DNA from: Bugula neritina
Taxonomy: Eukaryota; Bryozoa; Gymnolaemata; Cheilostomatida; Bugulidae
NCBI GenBank assembly: GCA_964035545.1
Contig: OZ037766.1
Location: 6,363,722-6,427,721, forward strand
DNA length: 64,000 bases
Direction: 5' to 3'
The notes beneath the pieces are model-generated. The model was given only the letters and a program-made list of their open reading frames with translations. It did not search any database and was not told the DNA's origin. The translations under genes and the position numbers were made by a program. This document shows, piece after piece, positions 1 to 12,526 of this stretch; the stretch's first letter is position 1; each line of letters opens with the position of its first letter.

Positions 1-1905
1 CTAGTGAAGAAATACTACTCTTTTCCAGTCAACAGCATTGGCACTAGTTATGGGACAAGTATTTTGAGTTATGGCCAAAAGAATAAATATAGGAACAGCT
101 ATTGTGCTAGTTGTAATGGTGTGGCTTGGCTTGGATGTGATGCAGAACCAAATGTTATTGTTACTGGAACATCAGAATATGCATTTGATAGATGGTTAAG
201 GTACCAGAAGTATGTGATGAAGTTTTTGTTTGTTTATGAAATAGATTTGAATGAGCGAACATGCAACATGAATTCGGATGCTGTGCTGCTATACAGCGAT
301 TTCAACACAACTCAAGACACTTGTTTAAACATAAGTCACCACCTTAAACAGTGTAACTGTTCCAGCATACTAGACTTGGAGTCAGAAACATGTATCCCAA
401 CACCGTTTGTAAATGACAAGTGCAGAGAGAACAAATATGAACCAGAAACATTCAAAGTTACAAACCATGGAATAAAAAATTGTGGAAAAAACTTTGAATA
501 TTTACCTTTGTCTACTCAGGTTGCAGTCGATAAATGCTTTCAGTGTTCCATAAATGTAACAGGTGATGATTGTCGGCGTGAGTTTGAGCAGTTCACTGGT
601 AGCCCTGATGTAGTTGTAAACTCTGTAAACAGTGTGCATTGTGCTCTAATTGCTTTGATTAGATGTAATGTATCTGATATAGAAGATTCCTATTGTGCAG
701 AAGATTTTGGTCAATTCGGATTATCTTCTGGCACTTTTGGTGAAGAGATAACTCCAAAAATTTCTCTGCTAAATTCCTTAGCAATTTCGTATCAATCAAC
801 CGAATTTAATTTTGAAGTTTACTTGGAAAAGTTGGCTTCACTTGGCGTGAAACTTTTGTTTTCAACATTTAATAACGAGAGTTTAAACAGTCAATGCGTT
901 GAATACTCACTAACAAGTAATCAAACTAGTTGGTTAATCTGCAGAAATGGTGAGTTACAGAGAACCTCAGATCAAACTCATTACGATGACTACTTATTGT
1001 GGAATGATGAGATACGAGTATGCACTAAAACTGCTGTACCAGAATTTGTTCTTGCAACTCACGACTACATCTTTTCTTCATTATCCATTCTGTTCATCCT
1101 GATCTATGTTGCTTATTATTTTACAAAATTAAAAAAGACTGTGACAGGTAACTTTGTAGTCAGTTCTATGATTACACTGATGTTTGGATTAGTGTTTTAC
1201 TGCCTCATCAATGAGACAAAATTTTTCATATCTTGTCGGATCATTGCTTCCTGTACACAATACTTCCTTATTGCTGTACACACCTGGACAAATGCTGTTG
1301 GAATTTTAATGATAAAAGGCATTTCCTCTTTCAAACTTGCTAGTCAATCGAGCTGGAAAAAGTATGCTTATTATGCTGCATATGCCTGGCTCACCCCACT
1401 CATATTTGTAATAATTGCTTACTCTCTTGATGCAACTAAACCTCACAGTCTATACCCAGTGTTTTCTGATCAAATTTGCTTTATTGCTCGTGGGTGGATA
1501 AGACTATTAGTTTTCACTGGACCCATATATTTATTAGTGGTGGTAAACGTTACCATGTGTATTATAGCAAGTGTCATTGTAGCAAAGTCAGGAAATAAAA
1601 TAGCTGTTGATGACAAGCAAAGAACTCTGAAGAAAGTGGTTACCATTGTTAAACTCCAAGTAATTTTTGGATTTGAATGGTTTTTGCTTCTTTTTACTGA
1701 AATCAAAGGTCCTCACCAGACTGGCCTATGGATTGCTCTCAATGTGTTTATGACATTACAAGGAGTACTAGCAGTGTTAGCCCAGTTAGTTACTTCTGCA
1801 AACATTAGAAAATGCATGAACTGGTTTAATTCAAAGATTAGAAATCATAGTCCTAAGAATTCACAAAGTGCCTCAAACAAAACTGTTGAAACTGAGTTTC
1901 ACTAA
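1..1905 (+). CDS. Methuselah/secretin-like 7TM receptor, copy 1 (3' part, last exon only)
   Basis: This is the last coding exon of a receptor gene whose earlier exons lie left of the window; the frame is open from base 1 (634 residues), so the true start is not here. It aligns throughout with the last exons of copies 2 and 3. The first ~350 residues are Cys-rich ectodomain, including YRNSYCASCNG and a block with HHLKQCNC. Seven hydrophobic segments then run from about residue 356 to 600 (TM1 after ATHDY; TM7 in ALNVFMTLQGVLAVLAQLV). A short cytoplasmic tail ends in SNKTVETEFH. No GPS cleavage motif (CxW...HLT/S) precedes TM1, which is more like Methuselah-type than classical adhesion receptors. 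One TM6 residue differs from both neighbours (GFEWF against GFHWF). Family placement rests on the 7TM pattern and is confident; ligand and pathway are unknown. Confidence 0.85.
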   Translation, partial: LVKKYYSFPVNSIGTSYGTSILSYGQKNKYRNSYCASCNGVAWLGCDAEPNVIVTGTSEYAFDRWLRYQKYVMKFLFVYEIDLNERTCNMNSDAVLLYSDFNTTQDTCLNISHHLKQCNCSSILDLESETCIPTPFVNDKCRENKYEPETFKVTNHGIKNCGKNFEYLPLSTQVAVDKCFQCSINVTGDDCRREFEQFTGSPDVVVNSVNSVHCALIALIRCNVSDIEDSYCAEDFGQFGLSSGTFGEEITPKISLLNSLAISYQSTEFNFEVYLEKLASLGVKLLFSTFNNESLNSQCVEYSLTSNQTSWLICRNGELQRTSDQTHYDDYLLWNDEIRVCTKTAVPEFVLATHDYIFSSLSILFILIYVAYYFTKLKKTVTGNFVVSSMITLMFGLVFYCLINETKFFISCRIIASCTQYFLIAVHTWTNAVGILMIKGISSFKLASQSSWKKYAYYAAYAWLTPLIFVIIAYSLDATKPHSLYPVFSDQICFIARGWIRLLVFTGPIYLLVVVNVTMCIIASVIVAKSGNKIAVDDKQRTLKKVVTIVKLQVIFGFEWFLLLFTEIKGPHQTGLWIALNVFMTLQGVLAVLAQLVTSANIRKCMNWFNSKIRNHSPKNSQSASNKTVETEFH

Positions 1906-2736
1906 TTAACAGATACTTTGTTTTAGTAAATATTTTTTTAAATTATTCATGCTTGTACTGCTTAGTATACTATGAGAAATGTTTTACAATGGGTGCCCAA
2001 TTTAAATTAACTCTTTGATCATTGCGATTTTATGTTTATAAAACAAAAATATGATTGAAGTATTAAAAAATATTTAATATTTTAATATTTTGTTTGCGCA
2101 TATAACAAAACAACAGAAAAATTGCAATTTAGTGGTTCAATGCTTTAATTTCACAGCTTTCTAACTTATATATCAAAGTTACAATTTACAAATATATATA
2201 TAGGTGTACCAGTTATTACTATCTTGTTTACTAATAACCTAGGTACTTAAGATTTTATTGTCTGCTAAATTTTATATAGTCTGTTAATGAACAAAAGATA
2301 AACAGATTTTTTACTATAACAATCCTTTAACATTGTATAAAGCCATTTGTTTATTCATTTATGTTTATATCTATAATATATTGAAGAATTTATTTAACTA
2401 TATATAGTTGTTAGCCAGTTTAGATTACAGTAGTTTATAGAATACTTTTTTCTCTTTCTGCAAAGCATAATATATTCTTGCACATTCTAAATTATTTAAA
2501 TATTTATTATTGCTAATCACAGTTGGAAACTATCCTGGTTGTTATTATAGCTTATTTACAACTTTAATATATAGTTTGATCAAATATTTGCTTGATTCAC
2601 AATTTTACATATGTCAATAGAAATGATAAATATAAAACAATCATTAATAATTTGAAAATAGTTTTATAGCAGCAATCTTTCTCAATTTTATGTTACTATA
2701 AAACTTTCTACTTACAGTTTGGTTTATAATTGTTAT

Positions 2737-2956
2737 AAACTCAACTCACACAAGTTAATAGTCTCTATCCATGTGAGAAACCCCTGATGGAAAAGGTTTT
2801 TGGTAAAGGGGGCTAAGGACTTATTTAAATGAGGCACAAGAGCAATTATAACTGGATGCTCTTCCTAACATCACCAATGGCCTTTGTCCAGGCTCAAACC
2901 CATGATCTCTTGTTTACTAGGCAAACACTCTAACCCCTGGACCTCGGCTGCTCCCT
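2737..2956 (-). mobile_element. tRNA-derived SINE, copy A
   Basis: On the minus strand this reads as a tRNA-like head (A-box-like GAGGTCCAGGGG, B-box-like GGGTTTGAGCC) followed by a body shared with the elements at 19287, 30976 and 49049. It is flanked by 16-bp direct repeats, GGTTTATAATTGTTAT at 2721-2736 and the same with one mismatch at 2957-2972, as expected for a target-site duplication. The equivalent place downstream of copy 3 (about 23384-23400) lacks the element, so it is an insertion into one copy. The family is SINE; its LINE partner is not identified. Confidence 0.85.
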
Positions 2957-4377
2957 GGTTTATGATTGTTATGCTGCATGCTTTATAATTACCTATGGAG
3001 TATGCAGATATTATTCAACGGCCATTTGGTTTTAAACCAACTCTTTTTCTCTTTTTTTTCTTTCATATAAAAAACACCGCACAAAATCATGCATATCCTC
3101 AGATTTCTGACTTCCACAAATAAAAAGCTATCTTTCGATTAGTAGATGCCCGAGTAAATGAAGAATATAAATTCTTCTGCTTCTAGTGTAGCCTTCTTCA
3201 AACAATCTTAACTCTTGCTTACCAAGAGAGCTGTACAAGAAGCATGTTAATATTGTATTATAGAGTAATGCCATAAGAATTTGCATTCATTGTCGCTGGT
3301 ATTTGAGCATTGAGGTCACCTATAATATGAAGCAACTCTATTCTTTTGATCTGCTGGTAGACCAATTCCTGGCTTATGTAATCTACATGTAAAAACACTT
3401 TCTAGTAGTTGTCATGGTAACATGACATAATACTTTCTTTCTGCAGATTGATCATACGTTATACTTTGTTCTACTTTGTTAAACCTTGAAACAATTTTAT
3501 CTTGTTTCTGTTAGTATTTTAATTTTTTTATCAAATTAATAAAGATTAGTCATTAGTCTATATTGCAGCATCTATAAACAAATGGAGAGCTTCAGTAAGA
3601 TACTTTACTAATTTTATTAGAGCAAAGTGTCCAGGCTAATGAAGTGTCAAAAAGCTTTTGCCTAATGACTTGTTGCCTGATGTTTTAAGGGACAGACAAA
3701 ATGTCTGCACAAAACTTCCAATGGTGATTTTCCCACAAATAATTAACTCTGTGTGGATATAGCAGAAACAGTTGTTCTCGAGCCTAAATCAAGCAGACTG
3801 ATATGTTTTCTGTTTGTCTTCAAACACACGCAACTATAAATTTATAAAAATATATTAATAAAAACAGAATTGCTGTTCTCTCTATTGTAAATTGATATAT
3901 TGTACCACCACAGCTCTCTATAATATTATACTGAAGTTCAGAATAGAGTAAAGCCTTGAATCATTGTTGTGAAACTAATAATTTTTCAAAATAAAATCTC
4001 TAGCATATAGCTGGTACGAGACTGCTGTTTGTGTATGTATTTCAGGACAAACATGGAAACTAATACCACCATATAATCTATTATCTCATCCACAAAAGTA
4101 GGAATGCGCACCTTAACAAACATTTTTACAAGTACTAGTATCATACCTGTTTTGTGTTGCAACGCATTACACTATGTATATTGTATTATATTGTATATTG
4201 TATTTTTTGGCTGGTACTTTAATTTCTTCTGTTGCAGAGACTATATGAGCTATACAACCTTATGTTGATCTGTTTTAAGACTCTTGAGGATTTTTTAAAT
4301 TATAACCCCTAGACTATTATCTCTATATAAAGACTGAAGATTTGTCCCTATCAGTCTGTGATAATATCTAGAAAAAA

Positions 4378-4945
4378 TGCCCCTACAACATAAAAAGGGG
4401 TTGGCCAATTTTCGAGGGGCATCATGAAATTTTAAATATGTAATTATTTAAGTAATTTAAGTTTAATATTCAAAATATTTTCTAGACATATTGCACCTCT
4501 GTGAAACTATCTTGCAAAAATATTGAGTAAAAGGGCAACTTTTCAAAACGGGGGAGATAACTCCAATTTTGACTTGTTTTAACTTTCAAAGCTGTGACAA
4601 AAGTTTTGTTGGTCAGAATGAACTAGAGGTTGGTGGGAATTATAAGGACACTATAGAGTGTCTGCATACCACAAATTAACATTCTAGATGCTATAAGAAA
4701 AAGTGGCGGCTTAGAGAATATCAGGTATATTCGAAAAAGCAATGCATCATGCCATAGGCTCCACCCATGCGCACCTATCAAGATTTAGTACTAATTTTTT
4801 GGAAGATAATTTCATAGATGTGCAACATTTTTAGAAAATACTTTGAATATTAAGCTTAAATTACTCAAATAATTACATACTTCAAATTTCATGATGCGTC
4901 CCAATGAAAATTGGCCAAACACTGTATATCCACCCCTTTTATGCA
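4378..4945. mobile_element. Foldback / inverted-repeat element
   Basis: The arms 4378-4510 and about 4795-4945 are imperfect reverse complements of each other. Matched blocks include TGAATATTAA.CTTAAATTACT, AATAATTACATA, AAATTTCATGATG and AAAATTGGCCAA. About 285 bp of unmatched sequence separates them. The corresponding interval after copy 2 (15010-15600) lacks this structure, which supports insertion rather than an ancestral part of the duplicated unit. No coding capacity and no clear target duplication were found, so a non-autonomous foldback/MITE element is the best reading. Confidence 0.6.
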
Positions 4946-5310
4946 AGAACCTCACCAGATACAAAAAAGTTACTTGCATGTTTGAAATCAGTAGAATGTT
5001 GGCGTCACAGTTATATTTAGCAATAAAAGTTAGTGTTGGAATGCTCGACCCACCCATTTTTGCATGTTGGCACCCCCTTCTATCTTATGTAGAGCTGCAA
5101 TGAACCAAACTACAAGGCTATAAGGCTAGCATCACTGATGACACACTTCAGTGGTTACCATGGTTATATGAGATATTTTGTCTTCAATAATACAATTGGC
5201 TGTCTAATAGATATTTACTACATGAAATAATCACTACAAGGCATTAGTAGTTTTCAGTCAACATTAATATAAGTTTGCTCAAGGTGAGAAAAAGTAGAGT
5301 CAAAATTATC

Positions 5311-8300
5311 ATGTCAAGGACTAAGTTGAAGAGCTTTGCAGCTACAGTAGTACTTTTAGCTACTCTTATCAACAATATATTAGCACAGGATTATTTAGCT
5401 AAGGTAATTTTAGAAAACTTCATGAAATTCAATGGAATACCAACAAAGATTCCTCTTGGATTATTATCAGAATCTAAAGATATTGAGAACATAGAACTCG
5501 TGAATGGGACATGTTTTCAATATGGGGTGCACTCTTTCAACAGATGTAAGTACTATTCGGATTGCTGCCTTATGATTTCAGCTAAACCCATGGAGCAGTT
5601 GGCTTACAACACATTTTCATGTCATGATAACTTCTACATAGTAGACAAATGTCCCCAGGAAACTCCAAATAAAGAACTAAAGTCTTTATGTGAAGGTTTC
5701 AGCCCCACAGAGTCTGGTAAGCTTCTCATAGCTTACTAGCTATGCTATGTTACAACTAGACTACTAGCTCCTTGTCTCCTAATTATAAATGTAAGATTTA
5801 GCAAATGTGGCTTTGACATCATGAGGGTTTGCTAGTTTGTGCTGCAGCTTAATAGTAATGTGCAATTAAAAGTATTCATTGGCATGAGCTGCTGTTTTCT
5901 TTTGCCTCAGCCTTATAAATTTCTGAGTCAAAAGAAGAAGAGTAGTCCATATGTACTTTAAAAACTGTAATGCAAGTTTAGCAGAAACAACATACTACAC
6001 AATATTCATATTTACCATCTTACCAGCTACACAGTTGTATATTATACCATTATTTGTAGATCTATCACTGAAACGTTGGCCAGTACGAGGTCTAGTGAAT
6101 CATCTCACATATAAGAATGTCTTCTGTGCCATGTGTAATGGTATTGATCCTCAGGCTAGTGTGCGATTTTCGGACCAGATATGGTTTGGTGATCCGAATA
6201 AGATAAATGATAGTGTGAGTACCATCGAGTGGTGGCCAGCAAAGGTAGAGTGCAGTGCTGAGGCTATTGAAGAATATCTCTCTTCAGATACTGACCACAG
6301 AAGCCTAATAACTCTAGTAAAAGAGTGAGTATTAAAGAACTAAGGTTAATAAATCTCACTGCTTGAACAGATATCAACTCCATTATGAATTCATTTGCAT
6401 TTCTAGCTTTTTATCTCGCCACTTCTCCTCTGTCCTCTCCTGCCCTCTTTCTCGCCTTCTCTTCTCTCTCTCCCCCCCCTTTCTCCCTCCACTCCTCCTC
6501 TTTCTCTTGTTGTTTCAAGTTTAGTTTGGATAGCAGGTTGGAACTGTCGCAGGAGCATAGCTTCTTTTGCAAAAAAGTAATTTCCTAGAAGATGTATGTA
6601 TTTTGACATTCATCTGATTCAGCACTATGCATGGACATCCCATTGAGCAGAAATCCCATGATCATGATCATTAATGGTCATGGATTGAATTTGACATAAA
6701 CTTCTTTTCTTAAGCTATGAATTATTTTATTTAACCAGAATGTGGGTAAGCTTGTAGTGGGTTCAAGCTAGATCTATAAGGTATATAAAAGGCTGTTTCA
6801 TAAAAATCTATGATGGTGATGCTGCATAACCTGTGATGAGTTTTAACAGCCATGCATATTATGCTAGTATTCAGCTTCCCTGAAGAACTATATAATATTC
6901 AATTTTCTCACACTTCTCTCAGTGTTTGCCAGTGGTGAATAGCTTCTATAGTCTTTGAAATAGGCTTATTTGTTGAATTCAGAGATAGCATTGACCGAAT
7001 AATAGCGTTACAGCGCTCTAAAAGTCATAAAATATGGTATGCGTGACTCCATACCTGTAGATTTTACACCCTACTGTCATAGAAATTAAGAGACAATGCC
7101 AGCAGCTCTGCTAATGTAGTGCTATCAATGCCTGAGCACTGCGGTTTCAGCTTTCAAGAATGTAAATAACTTTTACATTTATCATGGAAATGATATGATC
7201 ATAACCTATTAGAGCACAATCAATATAAATAAAGCTGTTAACACTTTTTGAGTTTTATAGTACAGCTATTATAAAATTTAAAGTGTTGTTTAAAAAAAAT
7301 ATCATCTTCTTTATTCTGTAGATTCTGCAAGACATTATACTTACCCCCAGAGTCTCCAGATCTGTGTTGGGACGCTATGAGGAAGTGCCCTAACAACTCC
7401 AACAGAGAGTTAAAGACACTTTGTGAGAAAGGACCTGTCAACTATATCAACATCACAAGTTTAAACTTAGTATATCGAAACCAGTTCTGTGCCTTGTGTC
7501 ATGGTGTAGATCTTCTACTGGTGGACATTGACTTACCCCAACTGCCAAAGTGGAATGCCTTAACATTGGAATTGTTTTGGGACAAAAAAAACAATAAACT
7601 TAGAATAAATCAAGATCTGTCATCACCAGACGACTCAAAGACATTAATGTTTGCAAGACCAACTATGTTCAACTTGACAGACTTTTCTAATAACTTTACA
7701 AATTTCAAAGTTGATGAGGATTTTGAGTGCTCTTTTTTTGCAGATCAAACAGCAAGTTATTGCAATGAGCGTGTAACACAGCTAAGCAGTTTTTCTGGAA
7801 CTAATACCACCACTGTGCCAGTGTGGAACTTGGGCTCCATGGCATGTTTTAGCAATGTGAGGAAAATATGTGACCGGTTTCTCATACCACAAGTTGTGAG
7901 TGATGACTCTTGTACGGAATCAGGGTGTGGATTTGGACATGTTTTTGACCCTGACACTTTGCAGTGCTATAATCTGAACACTTATGGCTCCGTCAACAAC
8001 ATAGTGACAGACAACAGTGACTTGCACTGGCACTCACACTCAGTATGCGCCTACCAAAGTCAATGCAAAGCTGTAGAGTTGGGAATAAAGAAAGAGCACG
8101 AGTTGAATTGTTATTGTGATAAATACTGTATTTACTATAATGATTGCTGTGAAGATTCACCGTACCAACCTACCAAACAGACAGTCCTAGAAGATGGAAC
8201 ATTTTCCTGTGTGTATGACAGATCTGAGTTAAAAAGTGGTGCAGATGCTGAGGGCTATTCATGGGGGATAATGCAAGTGGAAGCTTGTCCAAAATCGTAT

Positions 8301-11300
8301 AACAACAGTGAAATAAAATATCTATGTGAAAACCCTCTTAAATACAAAAAGTTAAGTTATCAAAATATCCCGGTCTCTTCTCTGGATACTGGAATAAGGT
8401 AATCAGGTACTGTATAATAGAATATACTATAAAATAAGCGCTAATAGAAAAATTAATAAATTTTATTAGCACAATTAGATAAACTAAAAGTTTTGAGCTG
8501 GTTACTAATTTACTGAAGTCAGATTTTACAATGCACAGATAACTAGGTTTTCATGCAGTGTACACTGGATAACGGTAATTTGGTTTTTCATTATAAAATA
8601 TACAATAAAGTGAGAGCTTAATAAAAAAATTATCAGCACATTTTGATGAACTAAATATTTCGAGTTAGTTAATTATTTTACTGAACACAACACATACAGA
8701 ACTATAGGTTTCTGCGTAGTGTTCTCACATGCTGATTAATGAGCATATAGCAGGGAGGAAAATATGGATAAAGAAATGAATAACACTATCTCAATATAAG
8801 GTCAAATATTATATTTAAGAGCATCGATAAAGAGTGTATGACAGTAAATTAGAGTAGTACGAGAGCTTTTATGATGTTATGAAGAAGAATAATGGTTGGA
8901 GTGTAAGAGATTAAACAGTGAGTGAATTTGTGGCAATTCGGCACTGCATATATACTGTATCAAAATCAGTAGAATATAATTAGCAACAAGATGTTTTCAT
9001 AAGATATTTTATGCTTTTTGTAAAAGTTTATTGAATAAATGAGTCACCGTCACAAAGACTTACTCATAAACCAGCTAGCTTAAATTACAGTGAATAAAAT
9101 CAGTGAACTATGACTCACTTGTTGTACCTATCAAATGTCACTATAGGTTTAAATTTTTTTATAATATTTACAGATACTCCAACTTATACTGTGCAATATG
9201 CAATGATGTCAAAGAAGTGCGTTATTGGAGGGTAGATGTTGGTTGTCTTAATGTGGCTAATGACAAGTGCAATTATGCTCCAGAATCAGTCAGCCAAGAA
9301 ATACTTTTTCTTTCTAATATATTATTCCGGAAGAATCCAACCGCAATAGAACTAAGATACAGCGAGTGAGCTATTTTTAGATTAACGTGATGAGTATAAT
9401 ATAATTTAGTTTATTCATATTGACTCCAAAACATGTATAAGTAGTATAGTGAAAGTGTCTCTGGTCTATCAGGTACTGTGATTCTCCTACAACTACCTTT
9501 GACTAACTTTATAGTATGTAATAGCTGTTCTGACCGATTAACGTAATTCAGTAGAAATTTGTTGAATACTCTTGGGCTTTCCTTACTATTTATCACTATA
9601 TTTTGAGTCAACGAAGTGCGTATGTGAGCTGCTAAAATAGCTTAAAGTAAATGCAGGTAAATGGCTTGTCCGAGCCTGCTAACTGTACAGAAGCTCGGGA
9701 GTATGTAGTTCTTTGCTAAGCTCGAGTTTACAATTTTCTGTTTAGGTTTTATTTCATAGACTGACAATGATATGGATATTTACTAATAACATTGTGCAAT
9801 TCTGCAGGTAACTCAGCTAATTTTAGGTCACAAGGCATGATACAGCTGCTTTATTTGTCATTCAGACTTGAATGACATAAGAATTAAGAAATTAATGTAG
9901 TTATAAGTCACAAACAGTACTCTGTGGAATTTTAAACTCATTTAAAAACTGCTCATACTCATGCAAATGCAGAAGTTGAACAAGTTGAGCAAATGACACA
10001 ATAATTATAGTTTCTAATAAAATTTATTGAATCTGCTGTAAAAAGGGTTATGAAAAAGATGGTACTTTTGCAAGGCATGAACTACCCTGCATAAAGCTGT
10101 GACGTCATCACAACCATTAAAAAAATTGAGCTATTTGCTGTTTAGCTGTGTAATCAAGCTTTTCTGTCACTCCTTGCATATTTTTTTGTAATAGATAAGT
10201 TTAATTTTAGAAGAATCAAGTTTCAGACAGGTGCTGCTTTTTGTCTTTTTCAGCAGCCAACTTAGACTAGAACACTTTTTGTCTATTAGTAATGTCAGTC
10301 CATAATGCAACTATACCTGTGTATAGAAACAATTAGACTTGATGAAAATATAGACCAATAAGCTACTTTAAATGCATTCTTTGTGGTTGAATGTGCTTGT
10401 TGAAAATAGTTGTGAATAATTATTGCTCTGTGACACAAAACTAAATGTTCTTCTTCATCTATGATTGCAGATGCGAGATAAAGCAATATTTACCTCCATT
10501 AGAGCTGATAGATTCAGTACGAAGATGCAAATTTGATGCAGCAAACTATGTAGCTTCATGTCCTAAACACGCTGAATATTGGAAAATAGCTGACATGTGT
10601 TTGAATGGCCCCGCCTCCTTTGTATATGATGGGGGATTCTTGAGGAGTCTAGTAAAGAAATCTTATTCTTATCCAACCAAAAGCATTCGCACTAGTTATG
10701 GAGCAGATATTTTGAGTTATGGTCAAGATAATAAATATAGGAACAGCTACTGTGCTAGTTGTAATGGCGTTGCCTGGCTTGGATGTGATGCAAAACCAAA
10801 TGATATTGTTACTGGAACATCAGAATATGCATTTGATAGATGGTTAAGGTACAAGAAGGATGTGGTGAAGTTTTTGTTTATTTATGAAATAGATTTGAAT
10901 GAGCGAACATGTAACATGAATTCGGATGCTGTGCTGCTATACAGTGATTTCAACACAACTCAAGACACTTGTTTAAGCATAAGTCACCACCTTAAACAGT
11001 GTAACTGTTCCAACATACTAGACTTGGATTCAGAAACCTGCATCCCAACACCGTTTGTAAATGAGAAGTGTAGAGAGAACAGATATGAACCAGAAACATT
11101 CAAAGTTACAAACCACGGAATAAACCACTGTGGAAAAGGCTTTGAATACTTACCTTTGTCTACTCAGATTGCAGTTGGTAAATGTCTTCAGTGTTCCATA
11201 AATGTAACAGGTGATGATTGTCAGAATGAGTTTGAGCAGTTCACTGGTAGTCCTGATGTAGCTGTAAACTCTGTAAACAGTGTGCATTGTGCTCTAACTA

Positions 11301-12526
11301 ATTTGATTAGATGTAATGTACCTGATATAGAAGATTCCTATTGTGCAGTAGATTTAAAAGAGTCTGGCTTATCTTCTGGCAGTACTGGTAATGCGATAAC
11401 TCCTAAGATTTCTCTGCTTAATTCCTTAGCAATTTCGTACGAACCGACTAAATTTAACTTTCAAGTTCAGCTAGAAAAGTCCACTTCACTTGGCGTGGAA
11501 CTTCTGTTTTCAACGTTTAATAATGACAGTTTAAACAGTCAGTGCGTGGAATACTCACTAACAAGTAACCAAACTAGTTGGCAAATCTGTAAAAATGGTG
11601 AGTTACAGAGAACCTCTGATCAAACTCATTACTATGACTACTTATTGTGGAACGATGAGATACGAGTCTGCACCGAAACTGCTGTACCGGAATTTGTTCT
11701 CGCAACTCATGACTACGTCTTTTCTTCTTTATCTATTCTGTTCATTTTGATCTACGTTGTTTATTATTTTACAAAGTTAAAAAAGACAGTGACAGGGAAC
11801 TTTGTAGTCAGTTCTATGATTACACTGATGTTTGGATTAGTGTTTTACTGTCTCATCAATGAGACGAAATCTTTCATATCTTGTCAAATCATTGCTTCTT
11901 ATACACAATACTTCCTTATTGCTGTACACACCTGGACAAATGCTGTTGGAATTTTAATGATAAAAGGCCTTTCCTCTTTCAAACTTGCCAGTCAATCTAG
12001 TTGGAAAAAGTATGCCTATTATGCTGCATATGCCTGGCTCACTCCACTCATATTTGTAATAATTGCCTACTCTCTTGATGCAGCTAAACCTCACAGTCTA
12101 TATCCAGTGTTTTCTGATCAAATTTGCTTTATTGCTCGTGGATGGATAAGACTATTAGTTTTCACTGGACCCATATATTTATTAGTGGTGGTAAACATTA
12201 CCATGTGCATTATAGCAAGTGTCATTGTAGTAAGGTCAGGAAACAAAATAGCAGTTGATGATAAGCAAAGAACTCTGAAGAAAGTGATTACAATTGTTAA
12301 ACTCCAAGTAATTTTTGGATTTCACTGGTTTATTCTACTCTTTACTGAAATCAAAGGTCCTCACCAGACTGGCTTATGGATTGCTCTCAATGTGTTTATG
12401 ACATTACAAGGAGTACTAGCAGTGTTAGCCCAGTTAGTTACTACTGCAAATATTACGAAAGCTAGAACATGGTTTAATTCAAAAGTGAGACATCCTAGCC
12501 CTAAGTGCCTCAAACAAAACTGCTGA
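5311..12526 (+). CDS. Methuselah/secretin-like 7TM receptor with somatomedin-B ectodomain, copy 2
   Basis: Exons 5311-5716, 6060-6324, 7322-8398, 9174-9365 and 10471-12526 join with intron phases 1,2,2,2 into 1331 residues. The ATG at 5311 starts a signal peptide (residues 1-25, ending NNILA). The ectodomain holds a degenerate somatomedin-B half (C79, C85, C86, C104), Y-x-N-x-x-C-A-x-C modules at about 153, 275, 584 and 736, and a complete 8-Cys somatomedin-B domain (about 466-520, with CYCDKYC at 487-493 and DCC at 498-500). Seven membrane segments span about 1062-1305. No GPS site is seen. An 11-bp deletion after 12505, relative to copies 1 and 3, shifts the frame and replaces the last residues with CLKQNC. 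It is likely a cell-surface G-protein-coupled receptor; the ligand is unknown. All exons match copy 3, which supports the model. Confidence 0.87.
6415..6510 (+). repeat. CT-rich polypyrimidine tract after exon 2 of copy 2
   Basis: A roughly 95-bp almost pure pyrimidine stretch (TCTCGCC/TCCTCC/CCCCCC) lies in intron 2. The homologous intron of copy 3 keeps a shorter version at 16970-17045. Open frames on both strands here are compositional artefacts. Confidence 0.8.

Larger units (their letters stand above)
1906..5310. other. Intergenic interval between receptor copies 1 and 2
   Basis: About 3.4 kb of AT-rich DNA with no convincing gene. Large parts align with the interval after copy 2 (for example 3145-3420 with about 13420-13690, and the bases just before each start codon), so it belongs to the duplicated unit. 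It differs from that interval by a SINE at 2737-2956 and an inverted-repeat element at about 4378-4945. The first 1.2 kb after the stop also aligns with the sequence after copy 3. The small open frames at 4812-5103 fall in the inverted-repeat element and are not genes. Confidence 0.7.

Noticed and set aside
4812-5103. Overlapping small frames on both strands
   Set aside because: They lie in an arm of the foldback element; no coding evidence.
6385-6609. Ser/Pro/Leu-rich frames on both strands
   Set aside because: They read through the CT-rich tract in receptor intron 2.
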